DNA of 64,000 bases, from contig DASZHD010000052.1 in the NCBI GenBank assembly GCA_035938175.1, positions 59,352 to 123,351 on the forward strand, written 5' to 3'. The stretch is from DASRDE01 sp035938175. GTDB lineage: Bacteria; Vulcanimicrobiota; Vulcanimicrobiia; Vulcanimicrobiales; Vulcanimicrobiaceae. The notes under the pieces are model-generated. The model saw nothing but the letters and a program-made list of their open reading frames with translations. It did no database searches and was not told the origin of the DNA. Positions 9,785-18,180 of the stretch are shown piece after piece (the stretch's first letter is position 1; each line of letters opens with the position of its first letter). The position numbers were made by a program, and so were the translations under genes.

Positions 9785-10320
9785 GTACTCTTGCCGACGA
9801 GCGGCGCGATCGCGCCCACCATTTGATCGTACGACAGCGCGCCGTCGAAGCCGCGAACGACGATTCCGTTGCGGTCGATTACGATCGTCGTCGGCATCCC
9901 GAGCGCCGCATAGACGCGTCCGTATTGCTGCTGCTGGTCGATCAAGATCGGATAGCGGATGCCGAGTGACTGTGCAAAAGCGGCAGCAGTCGTCCCGGAC
10001 TCGCCTTGATCCACCCCGAGCACGACGACGTCGCGCGAACGGTAGTTTTCATAAAGACGTTGGAGATCGGGCATTTCGGCGCGGCATGGCGGACACCACG
10101 TTGCCCAAAGGTTCAGCACCACGATTCGCCCGCGATACGTGTCCAACGCGCCGTATCCGCCGCCCAAGCGGGGCACCGAAAAACTCGGCGCCGGCTGTCC
10201 CGCGAGCGCAGCCGGACCCGACGCCCCGGCGCTTTCGCCGCCGCGAAAGTAGACGGCCAAAACCGCAACGGCAATCGCCGCAGCCGCAATCCAATAGATC
10301 CAGCCGAGTTTGTTCCTCAC
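9781..10320 (-). CDS. Membrane-anchored TlpA/ResA-like thiol-disulfide oxidoreductase
   Basis: 179 residues: an N-terminal membrane helix (about 7-24), then a thioredoxin fold with the redox motif W75-C-P-P-C79 and the cis-proline loop G-M-P-T-T. In this family the WCPPC pair reduces disulfides outside the cytoplasm, often during cytochrome c maturation, drawing electrons from CcdA-type membrane proteins. No cytochrome biogenesis gene is nearby. The upstream small gene and downstream membrane gene overlap it by 4 nt each. Confidence 0.9.
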   Translation of the reverse strand: MRNKLGWIYWIAAAAIAVAVLAVYFRGGESAGASGPAALAGQPAPSFSVPRLGGGYGALDTYRGRIVVLNLWATWCPPCRAEMPDLQRLYENYRSRDVVVLGVDQGESGTTAAAFAQSLGIRYPILIDQQQQYGRVYAALGMPTTIVIDRNGIVVRGFDGALSYDQMVGAIAPLVGKST

Positions 10321-10577
10321 CAGTCACCCATTCGGTCTTCGTCGACCTCGCCCTCGAATGCGATCGTACCGGACGGCATGATGGCCGCGCACACGCGAAC
10401 GCCGTCAAACCGCAATTCGCGATAGTGTCCCGCGCCCGCGCGTTCGAAGAGTTCGCAGTATCGTTCGAGCACGTCCGGGCTGCACAATATGGCGGCCGGC
10501 CGCACTTGATACAGCTGTTGAAAACTGCGAAAGGCACGTTCGAACTCCGCGGGCCCGAAATGCCTGCCGATTCGCAC
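10317..10577 (-). CDS. Small protein of unknown function at the head of the tlpA operon
   Basis: About 86 residues if started at the GTG at 10577. A CTG at 10598 with AAGGAG six bases upstream is an attractive alternative that adds seven residues. It has one F-E-R-A-F-R-S-F-Q-Q-L-Y-Q helix and a C-terminal acidic tail ending M-G-D-W. No family is recognised and no membrane segment is seen. Its stop overlaps the tlpA start as GTGA. It diverges from folD, with the promoters of both in about 50 bases. Confidence 0.6.
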   Translation of the reverse strand: MRIGRHFGPAEFERAFRSFQQLYQVRPAAILCSPDVLERYCELFERAGAGHYRELRFDGVRVCAAIMPSGTIAFEGEVDEDRMGDW

Positions 10578-10632
10578 TTCTCGACGAACGTGTTCCAGGT
10601 TTCGCTCCTTTACCGGACGAAAGCGCGAAGCC

Positions 10633-11490
10633 GTGCCGGCACGCATTTTGGACGGCCGCGCGGTCGCTGCCGAACTGCGCGCCGAATTGCTCGAACGCAG
10701 TAGTGCGCTTCGCGAGGAAGGGATACATCCCCGGCTGGTCATCGTGCTCGTCGGCGAAGACGAATCGTCGCTCGCCTACGTTCGCAATTTGGTGAAAACC
10801 GGGGAGCGAGTGGGCATCGCGGTTGACGTCGTGGAACTTGCCGCAAACTCTCCTGCTTCGGCCGTTCGCACCGAATTGCAAGCCTTGCGTGACGACGCGT
10901 CGGTCCACGGCGTAATGTTGCAGCAGCCGCTGCCGCCGCATCTGTCGATTCGCACAATCGCGGACGCGATTCCGCTACACAAAGACGTCGACGGCACGCA
11001 TCCGACCAATCAAGGTCATCTCGCATTCGGAAGCGGCGCCGAGTTCGTTCCGGCAACGCCCGCAGCCGTCATGCTTCTGCTCGAACGCAGTCCGCACTGG
11101 CCGCTCGCCGGCCGCCGCGCGGTGATGATTGGACGCTCGGTCGTCGTCGGCGCTCCCGTCGCGATGCTGATGCTCTCGCACGATGCCACCGTCACCGTTC
11201 TGCACAAAGAATCGACGGCGCTGCAACCCTACGTGCAAATGGCCGAAGTCGTCGTCGTCGCAACCGGCGTACCAGGCCTTATCGGCGGCCGCGATCTCTC
11301 GCCCGGCGCCACGGTGATCGACGTCGGAACCACCGTGGTGAACGGCGAGCTGAAAGGCGATGTGGATTTCGAGTCCGCCGCGCAAGTCGCGGGCGCAATC
11401 ACGCCTGTACCCGGCGGCGTCGGACCGGTAACGAACGTCGCGCTCTTACGGAACGTATTGAAGGCAGCTAATAAGGCTAAGCAGCGTTGA
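10633..11490 (+). CDS. folD: FolD-like methylenetetrahydrofolate dehydrogenase/cyclohydrolase with an altered catalytic lysine
   Basis: 285 residues, the normal FolD length, with the family's KDVDGTHP, GRSVVVGAP and TPVPGGVGP motifs. FolD interconverts 5,10-methylene-, methenyl- and 10-formyl-tetrahydrofolate in the cytoplasm. The substrate-site motif normally reads Y-V-x-x-K-x-K; here it is Y49-V-R-N-L53-V-K55, so the catalytic lysine (Lys54 in E. coli, Lys56 in human) is leucine, while the outer lysine is kept. The usual VQLPLP is LQQPLP. Cyclohydrolase activity may be lost or changed. The gene ends inside the left arm of a long palindrome. Confidence 0.88.
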   Translation: MPARILDGRAVAAELRAELLERSSALREEGIHPRLVIVLVGEDESSLAYVRNLVKTGERVGIAVDVVELAANSPASAVRTELQALRDDASVHGVMLQQPLPPHLSIRTIADAIPLHKDVDGTHPTNQGHLAFGSGAEFVPATPAAVMLLLERSPHWPLAGRRAVMIGRSVVVGAPVAMLMLSHDATVTVLHKESTALQPYVQMAEVVVVATGVPGLIGGRDLSPGATVIDVGTTVVNGELKGDVDFESAAQVAGAITPVPGGVGPVTNVALLRNVLKAANKAKQR

Positions 11491-11668
11491 AGACGCCGGG
11501 AGCCGGCCTAGGGCCGCTCCGAAAATTTCCCGACATTTTGCACCGGCCAGGATGGCCGATTCCAAACTTGTTCTCGCAAAATGCGAGGAAGTAGCGATTT
11601 TCCACGGACGGAAAATCGCGAACGGTTTTCGGAGCGGCCCTAGGCCGGCTCCCGGCGTCTTCAACGCT
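11483..11668. repeat. 186-bp palindromic element, copy 1 (43-bp perfect inverted repeats)
   Basis: Bases 11483-11525 and 11626-11668 are perfect inverted repeats of 43 bp separated by 100 bp. The arms include the stop regions of both convergent neighbours: folD ends at 11490 and the LON-domain gene at 11667. Inside, 11534-11541 pairs with 11576-11583 and encloses a small hairpin (11545-11549 with 11553-11557); this is followed by a 10-bp hairpin (11594-11603 with 11610-11619). The core shares order and short conserved blocks with the reverse strand of 48051-48225. It could be a MITE-like mobile palindrome, a bidirectional terminator, or a structured RNA. Confidence 0.85.
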
Positions 11669-12380
11669 AGTTTACGCTGAAATACTTGCCGAAGTAGCGT
11701 TCCTGTTCGCCGCGGCGTTCCTGGTCGTCGCCGCGTTCTTTGCGGGCTTGCAGCTCTTGTTCGCGGCGTTGGAGTAATTCGCGAAGCTGCGGCAGCAGGC
11801 GTTCGAGGCAGCCGAGTTCGGCGCGCAAGCGTTGCTTCGTGCTGTCGAGTTCCAGCAAACGCTGCTTTATCGAGTCTGCGACTTGCAGCGCGTCGCCGAC
11901 GGCGTATGAGACGGATTGCGGATCGGCAGGAAGATCGACGGAACTTTGCTGCCCGCTGAACTGCACGATCAGATCGAGATATTGCAGAAACGCGTCCCGC
12001 ACGTCGTCCTGCAGCTGCACGGATTCTCCGTCGTTGCCGTTCTTGTCTTCCAAGATGTCCGCGTCGACGGTGAGATACGGTTCGCGGCTGACGATACTGC
12101 GGATGCGAAAGCGCTGCCGCCCGATCGCCGATATGTAAAAACGGCCGAAGGGCAGCTGCGATACTTCCACGATTTCGGCGACGGAACCGATTTGATGCGG
12201 TTCCACCGAGGGATCACCGGCTTCACGGCCATCGCGAATCAGCACCACGCCGAAGTTTTCGCCCGATTCGATACATTCGCCGATCATCTGCTTGTATCGC
12301 GGTTCGAAGACGTGCAGGTTCAGCACGGCTCCGGGGAAGAGCACGGCGTTGAGCGGAAACAGCCGCAGCCGCGTAGACAT
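11667..12380 (-). CDS. LON N-terminal (substrate-binding) domain protein
   Basis: 237 residues from the ATG at 12380; the longer upstream reading is low-complexity. Residues 1-190 match the Lon substrate-binding domain: LRLFPLNAVLFPGAVL at the start, LHVFEPRYKQMI near 27 and the G-R-F-Y-I-S-A-I-G strand. No AAA+ or protease domain follows. Instead a charged helical C-terminus (about 175-237) rich in Leu, Arg, Gln and Glu suggests a coiled coil. Stand-alone LON-domain proteins are widespread and their role is not settled. The gene diverges from the methyltransferase gene over 56 bases. Confidence 0.85.
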   Translation of the reverse strand: MSTRLRLFPLNAVLFPGAVLNLHVFEPRYKQMIGECIESGENFGVVLIRDGREAGDPSVEPHQIGSVAEIVEVSQLPFGRFYISAIGRQRFRIRSIVSREPYLTVDADILEDKNGNDGESVQLQDDVRDAFLQYLDLIVQFSGQQSSVDLPADPQSVSYAVGDALQVADSIKQRLLELDSTKQRLRAELGCLERLLPQLRELLQRREQELQARKERGDDQERRGEQERYFGKYFSVN

Positions 12381-12436
12381 GGGCGGCTTGGTTTCATCCG
12401 GAGGGGCGACCGGGCCTGCCGCCAAAGGCGGGCCCG

Positions 12437-13000
12437 ATGTATCAAGACGTTCCCGCGCTGCACCCGCTGCTGTTGGAACTGGAGCAATATTCCAGGAAAG
12501 AGGAAGCCGGATCCGTTCAGCGTTCTGTGGGGCGGCTACTTTCAACGCTCGTGCACGCAATGCAAGCGAATCGCATCCTGGAAATCGGTACGGGCTACGG
12601 ATACGCTACGTTGTGGATGGCGCTCGCGCAACCGCCGGCGGGCCGTATTTGGACGTTCGACCCGGATATCGAGCGTACGGACATCGCGCGTTCGTACTTC
12701 GCGCGCGCGGGTGAGGACGACTACATCGAAATCGTCAATCAGCCGGCGCTCGAAGTATTACCGATTTTTCCGCAGCGCAACATCGACATGATCTTCGTCG
12801 ACGCGCCCGGCGCCGACTACGCAGCATACCTGCAGCCTTGCCTGCCGTTGCTCAAACTCTCGGGGCTGATGATGTTTTCGGGATTGCTGCGCAGCGAGGG
12901 TTCCGAAGCGTTCATCCGCGAGTTCTTGTCACACCCCGACATGGATGCGACGATCGTGCCGATCGGCGATGGTCTGGGCATCGGCGCGCGAATTCAGTGA
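12437..13000 (+). CDS. Class I SAM-dependent O-methyltransferase (catechol-type family)
   Basis: 187 residues. The SAM-binding loop is L-E-I-G-T-G-Y-G-Y at about 47-55, followed by the acidic F-D-P-D strand and M-I-F-V-D-A-P. This layout fits the O-methyltransferase family 3 group (COMT/CCoAOMT-like), slightly short of the usual 210 residues. Substrate unknown. Its stop overlaps the next start as GTGA, coupling it to a flavin reductase. Confidence 0.8.
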   Translation: MYQDVPALHPLLLELEQYSRKEEAGSVQRSVGRLLSTLVHAMQANRILEIGTGYGYATLWMALAQPPAGRIWTFDPDIERTDIARSYFARAGEDDYIEIVNQPALEVLPIFPQRNIDMIFVDAPGADYAAYLQPCLPLLKLSGLMMFSGLLRSEGSEAFIREFLSHPDMDATIVPIGDGLGIGARIQ

Positions 13001-13488
13001 GTTCCGCACCTACGGCTGCAGCGTTCAAAGCGGCGATGCGTCACTTTCCAACCGGCGTTACGGTAGTGACCAGTCTGCGCGAAAAGGAGCCGCGCGGCGT
13101 CACCGTCAGCGCTTTCGCGAGCGTTTCGATCGATCCGCCGATGGTCCTTATCTGTATCAATCGGGAAGCGCGCAGTTATCTCTACATTTCCTCTTCCAAA
13201 GTGTTTTGCGTGAATTTTTTGGCCGGCGATCAGCGCGACTTGGCGGAGCGTTTCGCCGGAAAGTTTCGCGAGCGCCAATTCGAAGGCGTCGGCTACTCCA
13301 CCGATGTAACCGGTGCGGCCGTGTTAGACGGCGCGGTCGCGCATTTGGATTGCGCGGTCGCCGAAGAACATCACGCCGGCTCGCACAGCATCTTCATCGG
13401 GCGCGTTCTTTCGTGCGCGTCGCGGGCCGGCTCACCGCTCGGATACTACAACGGCGACTTTCACGACTTCGGAATACGGATCGACTGA
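12997..13488 (+). CDS. Flavin reductase-like FMN-binding protein
   Basis: 163 residues from the coupled GTG at 12997. It has the flavin reductase split-barrel pattern: RHFPTGVTVVTS near 16, P-R-G-V-T-V-S-A-F-A-S-V-S, P-P-M-V-L-I-C-I-N, and a C-terminal G-Y-Y-N-G-D-F-H. Such proteins use NAD(P)H to reduce FMN or FAD, often to feed two-component monooxygenases. No oxygenase is adjacent, so the partner is unknown. Confidence 0.85.
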   Translation: MSSAPTAAAFKAAMRHFPTGVTVVTSLREKEPRGVTVSAFASVSIDPPMVLICINREARSYLYISSSKVFCVNFLAGDQRDLAERFAGKFRERQFEGVGYSTDVTGAAVLDGAVAHLDCAVAEEHHAGSHSIFIGRVLSCASRAGSPLGYYNGDFHDFGIRID

Positions 13489-13509
13489 CGTTTATGGTGC
13501 ACGAGCTGC

Positions 13510-14256
13510 ATGCGAGTCCTCGCGATCAACGTTAGATCGGGCGGCATCCGCTCGAAATTGGACGATCTGCTTGCGCGCGTCCACTCGCATGGCCCGGACA
13601 TTTGCGTTTTCAGCGAATATCGCGACACACCCACGGGTGAACGCATCCGCTCGGCCGCGCGGGGCTGGGGCCACAAGCATCAAGCCTTCACCGCCGGAGA
13701 ACGCGGCAACGGCGTACTCGTTTCTTCGATTGTCCCATTCGAAGCCGTGTACAATCCGGCGGGGTTGCCGCCGGCGGCATATCCGGGCGCGATGATCGAA
13801 TGCGTGTTTCCGGATTGGCACTTGATCGGCTGCTACTTACCCGGGCAGGATCGGAAGCGGCCGCACTTGTCCTATTTGATCCGTTTCGCGCAAGCCATGA
13901 ACGAGCGCGGGCTTCCGGCAATGGCGATCGGCGATCTGAACTCCGGCCGAAACGAAACGGACATCGAAGCCAACGCCGGCAAAGCACGTTTGGCCGATTC
14001 GTTCAGCACGGCGCAGCTGTATGAAATGCTCGAACGGCACTGGACCGAAGCGTGGCTGGCGCGTCATCCGGACCGGCTGGAATACTCGTGGTATCCGCAT
14101 ATGGGCGTCCCGCAGCGCCGCAATGGCTGGCGCTTAGACAAGGCGTTTCTGTCGCCGGCCCTCTTACCGCGTCTGCGCGACGCGTTTTACGATCACGGCT
14201 TCCGGCTCGACGCTTTGAGCGATCACTCCGCGCTCATCGTCGATCTGGACGGCTAG
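13510..14256 (+). CDS. Endonuclease/exonuclease/phosphatase (EEP) family protein
   Basis: 248 residues. It shows the EEP (ExoIII/DNase I-like) order: L-A-I-N-V-R-S-G-G at the start, a conserved F-S-E-Y metal Glu near 37, A-I-G-D-L-N-S-G (catalytic Asp-x-Asn) near 139, and S-D-H-S-A-L-I (terminal catalytic His) near 238. This group cleaves phosphodiesters with Mg2+; members include ExoIII and many DNA-repair or phosphatase-like enzymes. The substrate cannot be chosen from sequence. The stop overlaps that of the convergent peptidase by 4 nt. Confidence 0.8.
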   Translation: MRVLAINVRSGGIRSKLDDLLARVHSHGPDICVFSEYRDTPTGERIRSAARGWGHKHQAFTAGERGNGVLVSSIVPFEAVYNPAGLPPAAYPGAMIECVFPDWHLIGCYLPGQDRKRPHLSYLIRFAQAMNERGLPAMAIGDLNSGRNETDIEANAGKARLADSFSTAQLYEMLERHWTEAWLARHPDRLEYSWYPHMGVPQRRNGWRLDKAFLSPALLPRLRDAFYDHGFRLDALSDHSALIVDLDG

Positions 14257-14780
14257 CGCGCGAGATACTGCTGGGGATCGACGGCGCGATCGCCGACGCG
14301 AACTTCAAAATGCAGATGCGGGCCGGTTGAAGCGCCCGTCGAACCAACCGCCGCGATCGTCTGACCGGCGGTAACGATGTCACCGACGCGAGCGAAAATT
14401 TGCGAGCAATGGGCATACCGGGTGGTAATCCCGTTACCGTTGTCCAGCACGACCAAGTTTCCGTAACCGCCGTCGGGACCGGCGCTGACGACGCGCCCCG
14501 CAGCAGCTGCCGCAATCGGCGCGCCGCGATCCGCGGCGATGTCGATGCCCGGATGAAAATCGTCGCCGCTTCCCAAAGGATTCTTACGCTCGCCGAACGG
14601 CGACGTAACCGCCCCGAGCACCGGCCATTGGAGCGGCGTATTTTGAGCAAGGCCCGCTCCGGGCGAAATTGAACCGACAAGCGTTGCAAACGAGCCCGTC
14701 TGCGGCGCCGCCGGGGCGGTCGTGCCGTCCAACTGTGCGATGCGCGCTTGAATACGGGCCAGATCGACGTTGATGTCCAC
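14253..14780 (-). CDS. M23 (lysostaphin-type) peptidase domain protein without a signal peptide
   Basis: 175 residues. The zinc-peptidase motifs are complete: H76-P-G-I-D80, Y-A-H124 and H155-L-H157. Catalytically intact M23 domains cleave peptidoglycan cross-links. The N-terminus (MDINVDLARIQARIAQL) is a short amphipathic helix rather than a signal peptide, followed by an Ala/Pro/Thr linker. It may be exported by a non-Sec route, or the true start may have been missed. Start is the GTG at 14780. It diverges from the small membrane-protein gene. Confidence 0.85.
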   Translation of the reverse strand: MDINVDLARIQARIAQLDGTTAPAAPQTGSFATLVGSISPGAGLAQNTPLQWPVLGAVTSPFGERKNPLGSGDDFHPGIDIAADRGAPIAAAAAGRVVSAGPDGGYGNLVVLDNGNGITTRYAHCSQIFARVGDIVTAGQTIAAVGSTGASTGPHLHFEVRVGDRAVDPQQYLAR

Positions 14781-14859
14781 TCACCCAGATATCGGCAGGA
14801 CCGAAGGCCGCAAATAACCGCCGAACGGCCGCCGTGTTCAGGGCGGGTAAATATCGCGT

Positions 14860-15129
14860 ATGGCAAGCCGTGCAAAAGGTCCCGTCGCAAAGCGCCCCGG
14901 AGCGCACGCCCCCGAGGGCTCGTGGGCTTGGCTCAAGGAGTGGACGGGATACATCGTGACCGTGCTGCCGTATGTGTCGGCCGGTCTGGTGCTGATACCG
15001 ACCCTCTCCATCACGGTCAAGGGCGCGATTCTTTTCGTATTTGCGGTCGCGGTGCTCGTCATCCGCTTCTATCATGAAAAAGCCGGCGAAGAAGTGACGT
15101 CCAGCGATATGAAGCAAAAGCGCGTTTGA
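14860..15129 (+). CDS. Small two-helix membrane protein
   Basis: 89 residues. A basic, Pro/Ala-rich N-terminus (Lys-Arg-Pro-Gly) is followed by two membrane helices (about 29-46 and 52-68) and a charged tail. GGGCGGG lies about 10 nt before the ATG. I do not recognise a family. It precedes the MBL hydrolase by 16 nt and is probably co-transcribed with it. Confidence 0.65.
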   Translation: MASRAKGPVAKRPGAHAPEGSWAWLKEWTGYIVTVLPYVSAGLVLIPTLSITVKGAILFVFAVAVLVIRFYHEKAGEEVTSSDMKQKRV

Positions 15130-15145
15130 CGCAGAAAGCGCCGGG

Positions 15146-15787
15146 GTGATTCTGGAGACGTTTCCGGTAGGCGCCCTTGCGTGTAACTGCACGATTATCG
15201 CACCCGCGGCGGGCGGCGAAGCGATCGTGGTGGACGGCGGCGACGGCGTGGAAGAAGTCCTGCGCCGGCTGGCACTGCACGATCTGCGCGCGAAATATCT
15301 CATCCACACCCACGCGCACATCGATCACATCGGTGATTTGGGGAAACTGCGGTCGCGCGCGGGCGGGAGCGCGCTTCTTCATCCGGGCGATCTTCCACTT
15401 TACCGCGCGCTGGAGCTGCAGGCACGATGGATCGGGCTCGCCGAGCCGCCGCGCGTCGTCGAGTTGGATGCGGATTTGCACGATGGCGACGTGCTTTCGA
15501 TCGGCGATCTTCGCGTGGAAGTGCTGCATACGCCCGGGCACACGCCGGGAAGCGTTTGCTTCGCGATCGCTGGCAACGCTTCGAAAACGGCAACGGTGCT
15601 CTCGGGCGATACGCTGTTCGCGGGATCGATCGGACGGTGGGATTTGGGTGGAACGTCCATGGAAGACATCGTTACCAGCATCCGTACGAAACTGCTGGAC
15701 TATGCGGACGAAACGCGCGTGATTCCCGGACACGGTCCGCATACGACCATCGGCACGGAGCGCAACAGCAATCCCTATCTGCAATAG
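15146..15787 (+). CDS. MBL-fold hydrolase (glyoxalase II-like)
   Basis: 213 residues starting with GTG. The zinc motif HxHxDH is H56-A-H58-I-D60-H61, followed by HTPGHTPGS, SGDTLF and a final PGHGP. This is the compact glyoxalase II / YcbL-like group, which hydrolyses thioesters such as lactoylglutathione or related compounds. No glyoxalase I gene is nearby, so the substrate is open. Its stop shares one base with the start of thpR (TAGTG). Confidence 0.88.
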   Translation: MILETFPVGALACNCTIIAPAAGGEAIVVDGGDGVEEVLRRLALHDLRAKYLIHTHAHIDHIGDLGKLRSRAGGSALLHPGDLPLYRALELQARWIGLAEPPRVVELDADLHDGDVLSIGDLRVEVLHTPGHTPGSVCFAIAGNASKTATVLSGDTLFAGSIGRWDLGGTSMEDIVTSIRTKLLDYADETRVIPGHGPHTTIGTERNSNPYLQ

Positions 15788-16353
15788 TGTACCGCCCGAA
15801 GCTCTTCACCGGAATCGATCTCGACCGGCGTACGCGCGAATCGTGCGCGGAGATATCCGGCAGGCTGCAAGCACAAGGGTTGCCGGCCAAATTCGAACCC
15901 GCGCAGAAACTGCACGTGACGCTGGCGTTTCTGGGTTGGGTTGAACCGGAGCGCGTCGAAGCCATCGAAGGCGTCTTGCGTTCGGTCGCGTTCGAATTCA
16001 AGCCGTTCACACTAACGCTCGACCGCGTTGGAGCGTTTCCCCACGAACGGAGGCCGCGCGTCGTCTGGATCGGATCGCGGCAGCAGGGAGAAGCGTTTCG
16101 CGCACTCGCGCACAACCTGCGCGACGCATACGCACGAATCGGCTTCACTTTCGACAAGGATGCCGTCGCACACGTCACGATCGCGCGGATAAAGGGCGGG
16201 CACAGCCACCTTCCGCTGCTGGACATAAAGCCGATGCGCTTGCGCGTGCGCAAACTCACCTTGTTCGAATCTCTCCCCGACGGCAAAACGACGCGTTACG
16301 AGCCCCGCGCATACGCTGCTCTGCAAGGCGGCGGCGAGCGCGGGTCCGAATAG
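15787..16353 (+). CDS. thpR: RNA 2',3'-cyclic phosphodiesterase
   Basis: 188 residues from the GTG overlapping the previous stop by one base. It has the two 2H-phosphoesterase motifs, H43-V-T-L and H129-V-T-I, at the expected spacing, plus the LFTGIDL opening. ThpR opens 2',3'-cyclic phosphates at RNA ends and was first described as a 2'-5' RNA ligase. It acts in the cytoplasm. No RNA-repair partner lies adjacent. Confidence 0.9.
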   Translation: MYRPKLFTGIDLDRRTRESCAEISGRLQAQGLPAKFEPAQKLHVTLAFLGWVEPERVEAIEGVLRSVAFEFKPFTLTLDRVGAFPHERRPRVVWIGSRQQGEAFRALAHNLRDAYARIGFTFDKDAVAHVTIARIKGGHSHLPLLDIKPMRLRVRKLTLFESLPDGKTTRYEPRAYAALQGGGERGSE

Positions 16354-16360
16354 CGCCCAG

Positions 16361-17191
16361 ATGACGCGCGTCCTGGTATTTGCGGTCACTCTCGCGGGGG
16401 CGATGCTGATGGTCTTGGGCCGCGCCGCAGCTACGACCGAATTCTGCCCGGGCGTACTCGACTACGCACCCTTGGCAAACGCCGCGGCAACGCAAACGTA
16501 CGGCATTCAGCTTCGCGCGCTCTCCGAACGGCAGCTCAGCGCGCGCATTGTGTTCGATACGAGTGCGGGATGGTTTCAGGCCGACGTACCCCAAACAACG
16601 TTGTCCTCCGCGGTGCGCACGATACCCCTGCGATATCCAGTCGACGTGGGTCTTGCAGCTTCACCGGTGATGTACGTTCGCTTTCCGTCCGCGGTGCGCG
16701 TCAACCATGCCTTCGTGACCAACGCGCTTTCGATCGGCGACATCTTTCGCTGGAGCGATCGCGGGCGCGTAACGTGCCCCCTAGCTCCCGAGATTTGGTC
16801 CGAGCCGAAATATTCGTTCGCAGACGTAGGCGCTTTGAGCGCAACCCCGGATCCCGGCTCGGCGGTGCTGAAGCCTACGGCGCGTTCGCCGCTGGAAGCA
16901 TCCGGTTGCGCGGATCCCTTTGAACCGGCAAAGTTGCTTAAGCAGACGCAGCCGACGTATCCCGATGCCGCGCGCGTCGTCGGCGCCTCGGGCTCGGCCA
17001 TCGTCGCAGTCGCGCTGAATCCCAACGGATCCGTGGCGGATACGTGGGTAGAAGGCAGTACGACGGACGCGACGCTCGACGCCGCCGCACAAGCCGCGGC
17101 GCAATCTTCGACGTTTCAAGGCGCACGGGCATACTGCCAATCCGTGCCGAGTATCTATTACTTCATCGCAACGTTCGAAACGAGGACCTGA
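16361..17191 (+). CDS. Exported protein with a C-terminal TonB-like domain
   Basis: 276 residues. A signal peptide covers about 1-24. The middle is a beta-rich region unlike known families. The last 85 residues match the TonB C-terminal fold (L-K-Q-T-Q-P-T-Y-P-D-A-A-R, then G-S-A-I-V-A-V-A-L-N-P-N-G-S-V). It has no N-terminal Pro-rich span or membrane anchor, so it is more likely a periplasmic protein carrying a TonB_C module than a true TonB. Two Cys pairs may form disulfides. It is coupled to the TPR gene by TGATG. Confidence 0.75.
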   Translation: MTRVLVFAVTLAGAMLMVLGRAAATTEFCPGVLDYAPLANAAATQTYGIQLRALSERQLSARIVFDTSAGWFQADVPQTTLSSAVRTIPLRYPVDVGLAASPVMYVRFPSAVRVNHAFVTNALSIGDIFRWSDRGRVTCPLAPEIWSEPKYSFADVGALSATPDPGSAVLKPTARSPLEASGCADPFEPAKLLKQTQPTYPDAARVVGASGSAIVAVALNPNGSVADTWVEGSTTDATLDAAAQAAAQSSTFQGARAYCQSVPSIYYFIATFETRT

Positions 17192-18153
17192 TGGGGCGCA
17201 GCGGCCGCGAAATCGTTTTTGCCGCCGCCTTGACGTTGGCGGCAGCCGCGGTCCTCACCGGCCCGGCTCGCAGCCAGACGCACGCACCGACGATAGAGCA
17301 AGCGCGAACGCTGATTTCGCAGCACGACTATAAGGCGGCGATTTCCGTATTAGATGAATTAAACCGCGCCAATCCGCGCGACGCGCACGTGCTGGTGCTG
17401 CGCGGCGATGCGAAGGATTATCTGGGCGACGAAGCGGGCGCGATCGCCGACTACGATGCCGCACTGGCGATCGATCCGGACTACGAATATGCGTATGCGA
17501 CAAAATGCTACAGCGAAGTGGAGATCGAAAAGATCGATCGTGCCATTGCGGACTGCTCGCACGCAATCTCGCTCAACCCCAAGGACGGGTTCGCGTATCG
17601 CGGCCGAGCCAATGCGGAGTATCTTAAAGATGATTACGCCGCGGCATTCGCCGATGCCGACCGCGCGGTAGCGCTGAACGATACGGACGCCTATGCGTTC
17701 CTCACGCGATGCCGTGCAAATTCTTCGCTGGGCCGGCTGCAGGAGGCGAAAGACGATTGCACGCGTTCGATTTCGATAGCGCCCACCGACAGTGCGTATT
17801 TCACGCGCGGGCAAGTGCTCGTGAAAGTGGGAGACTATGCCGGAGCCGCGTCGGATTTGTCGGAGACGTTGAAACTCAACCCGGGGTATTCGCCGGCACA
17901 CTATTGGCTCGCGGTGTGCGAGGCTGCGCAGAAAAACGTCCCGGCGGCGCTCACCGACGTAAACGCCTACCTGAGCGCGCAGGGATCGGATCCGGACGGA
18001 CTGTTTTTACGTGCCGTGCTCGAAGCAAAGCAAGGCAAACTGCAGGCGACTCGCGCAGACGCACAAGAAGCGCTGCGTCAGTTCAAACTCGCCAACGATC
18101 AGGATGGCGCGCGCCGCGCGCAATCACTTCTGGACAGCTTGCCGAAACAGTAG
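17191..18153 (+). CDS. Exported TPR-repeat protein
   Basis: 320 residues from the ATG overlapping the previous stop by one base. A signal peptide (about 1-28, ending A-R-S-Q) precedes seven to eight TPR units, with the A-I-A-D-Y-D-A-A-L-A-I-D-P and A-I-A-D-C-S-H-A-I-S-L-N-P signatures. TPRs serve as protein-binding scaffolds, here probably in the periplasm. Pairing with the TonB_C-domain protein suggests that the two interact. The gene converges on the IscU-like gene with 27 bases between. Confidence 0.8.
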   Translation: MGRSGREIVFAAALTLAAAAVLTGPARSQTHAPTIEQARTLISQHDYKAAISVLDELNRANPRDAHVLVLRGDAKDYLGDEAGAIADYDAALAIDPDYEYAYATKCYSEVEIEKIDRAIADCSHAISLNPKDGFAYRGRANAEYLKDDYAAAFADADRAVALNDTDAYAFLTRCRANSSLGRLQEAKDDCTRSISIAPTDSAYFTRGQVLVKVGDYAGAASDLSETLKLNPGYSPAHYWLAVCEAAQKNVPAALTDVNAYLSAQGSDPDGLFLRAVLEAKQGKLQATRADAQEALRQFKLANDQDGARRAQSLLDSLPKQ

Positions 18154-18180
18154 CGAATTCTTCGGGCGCGGCCGCGAAGG

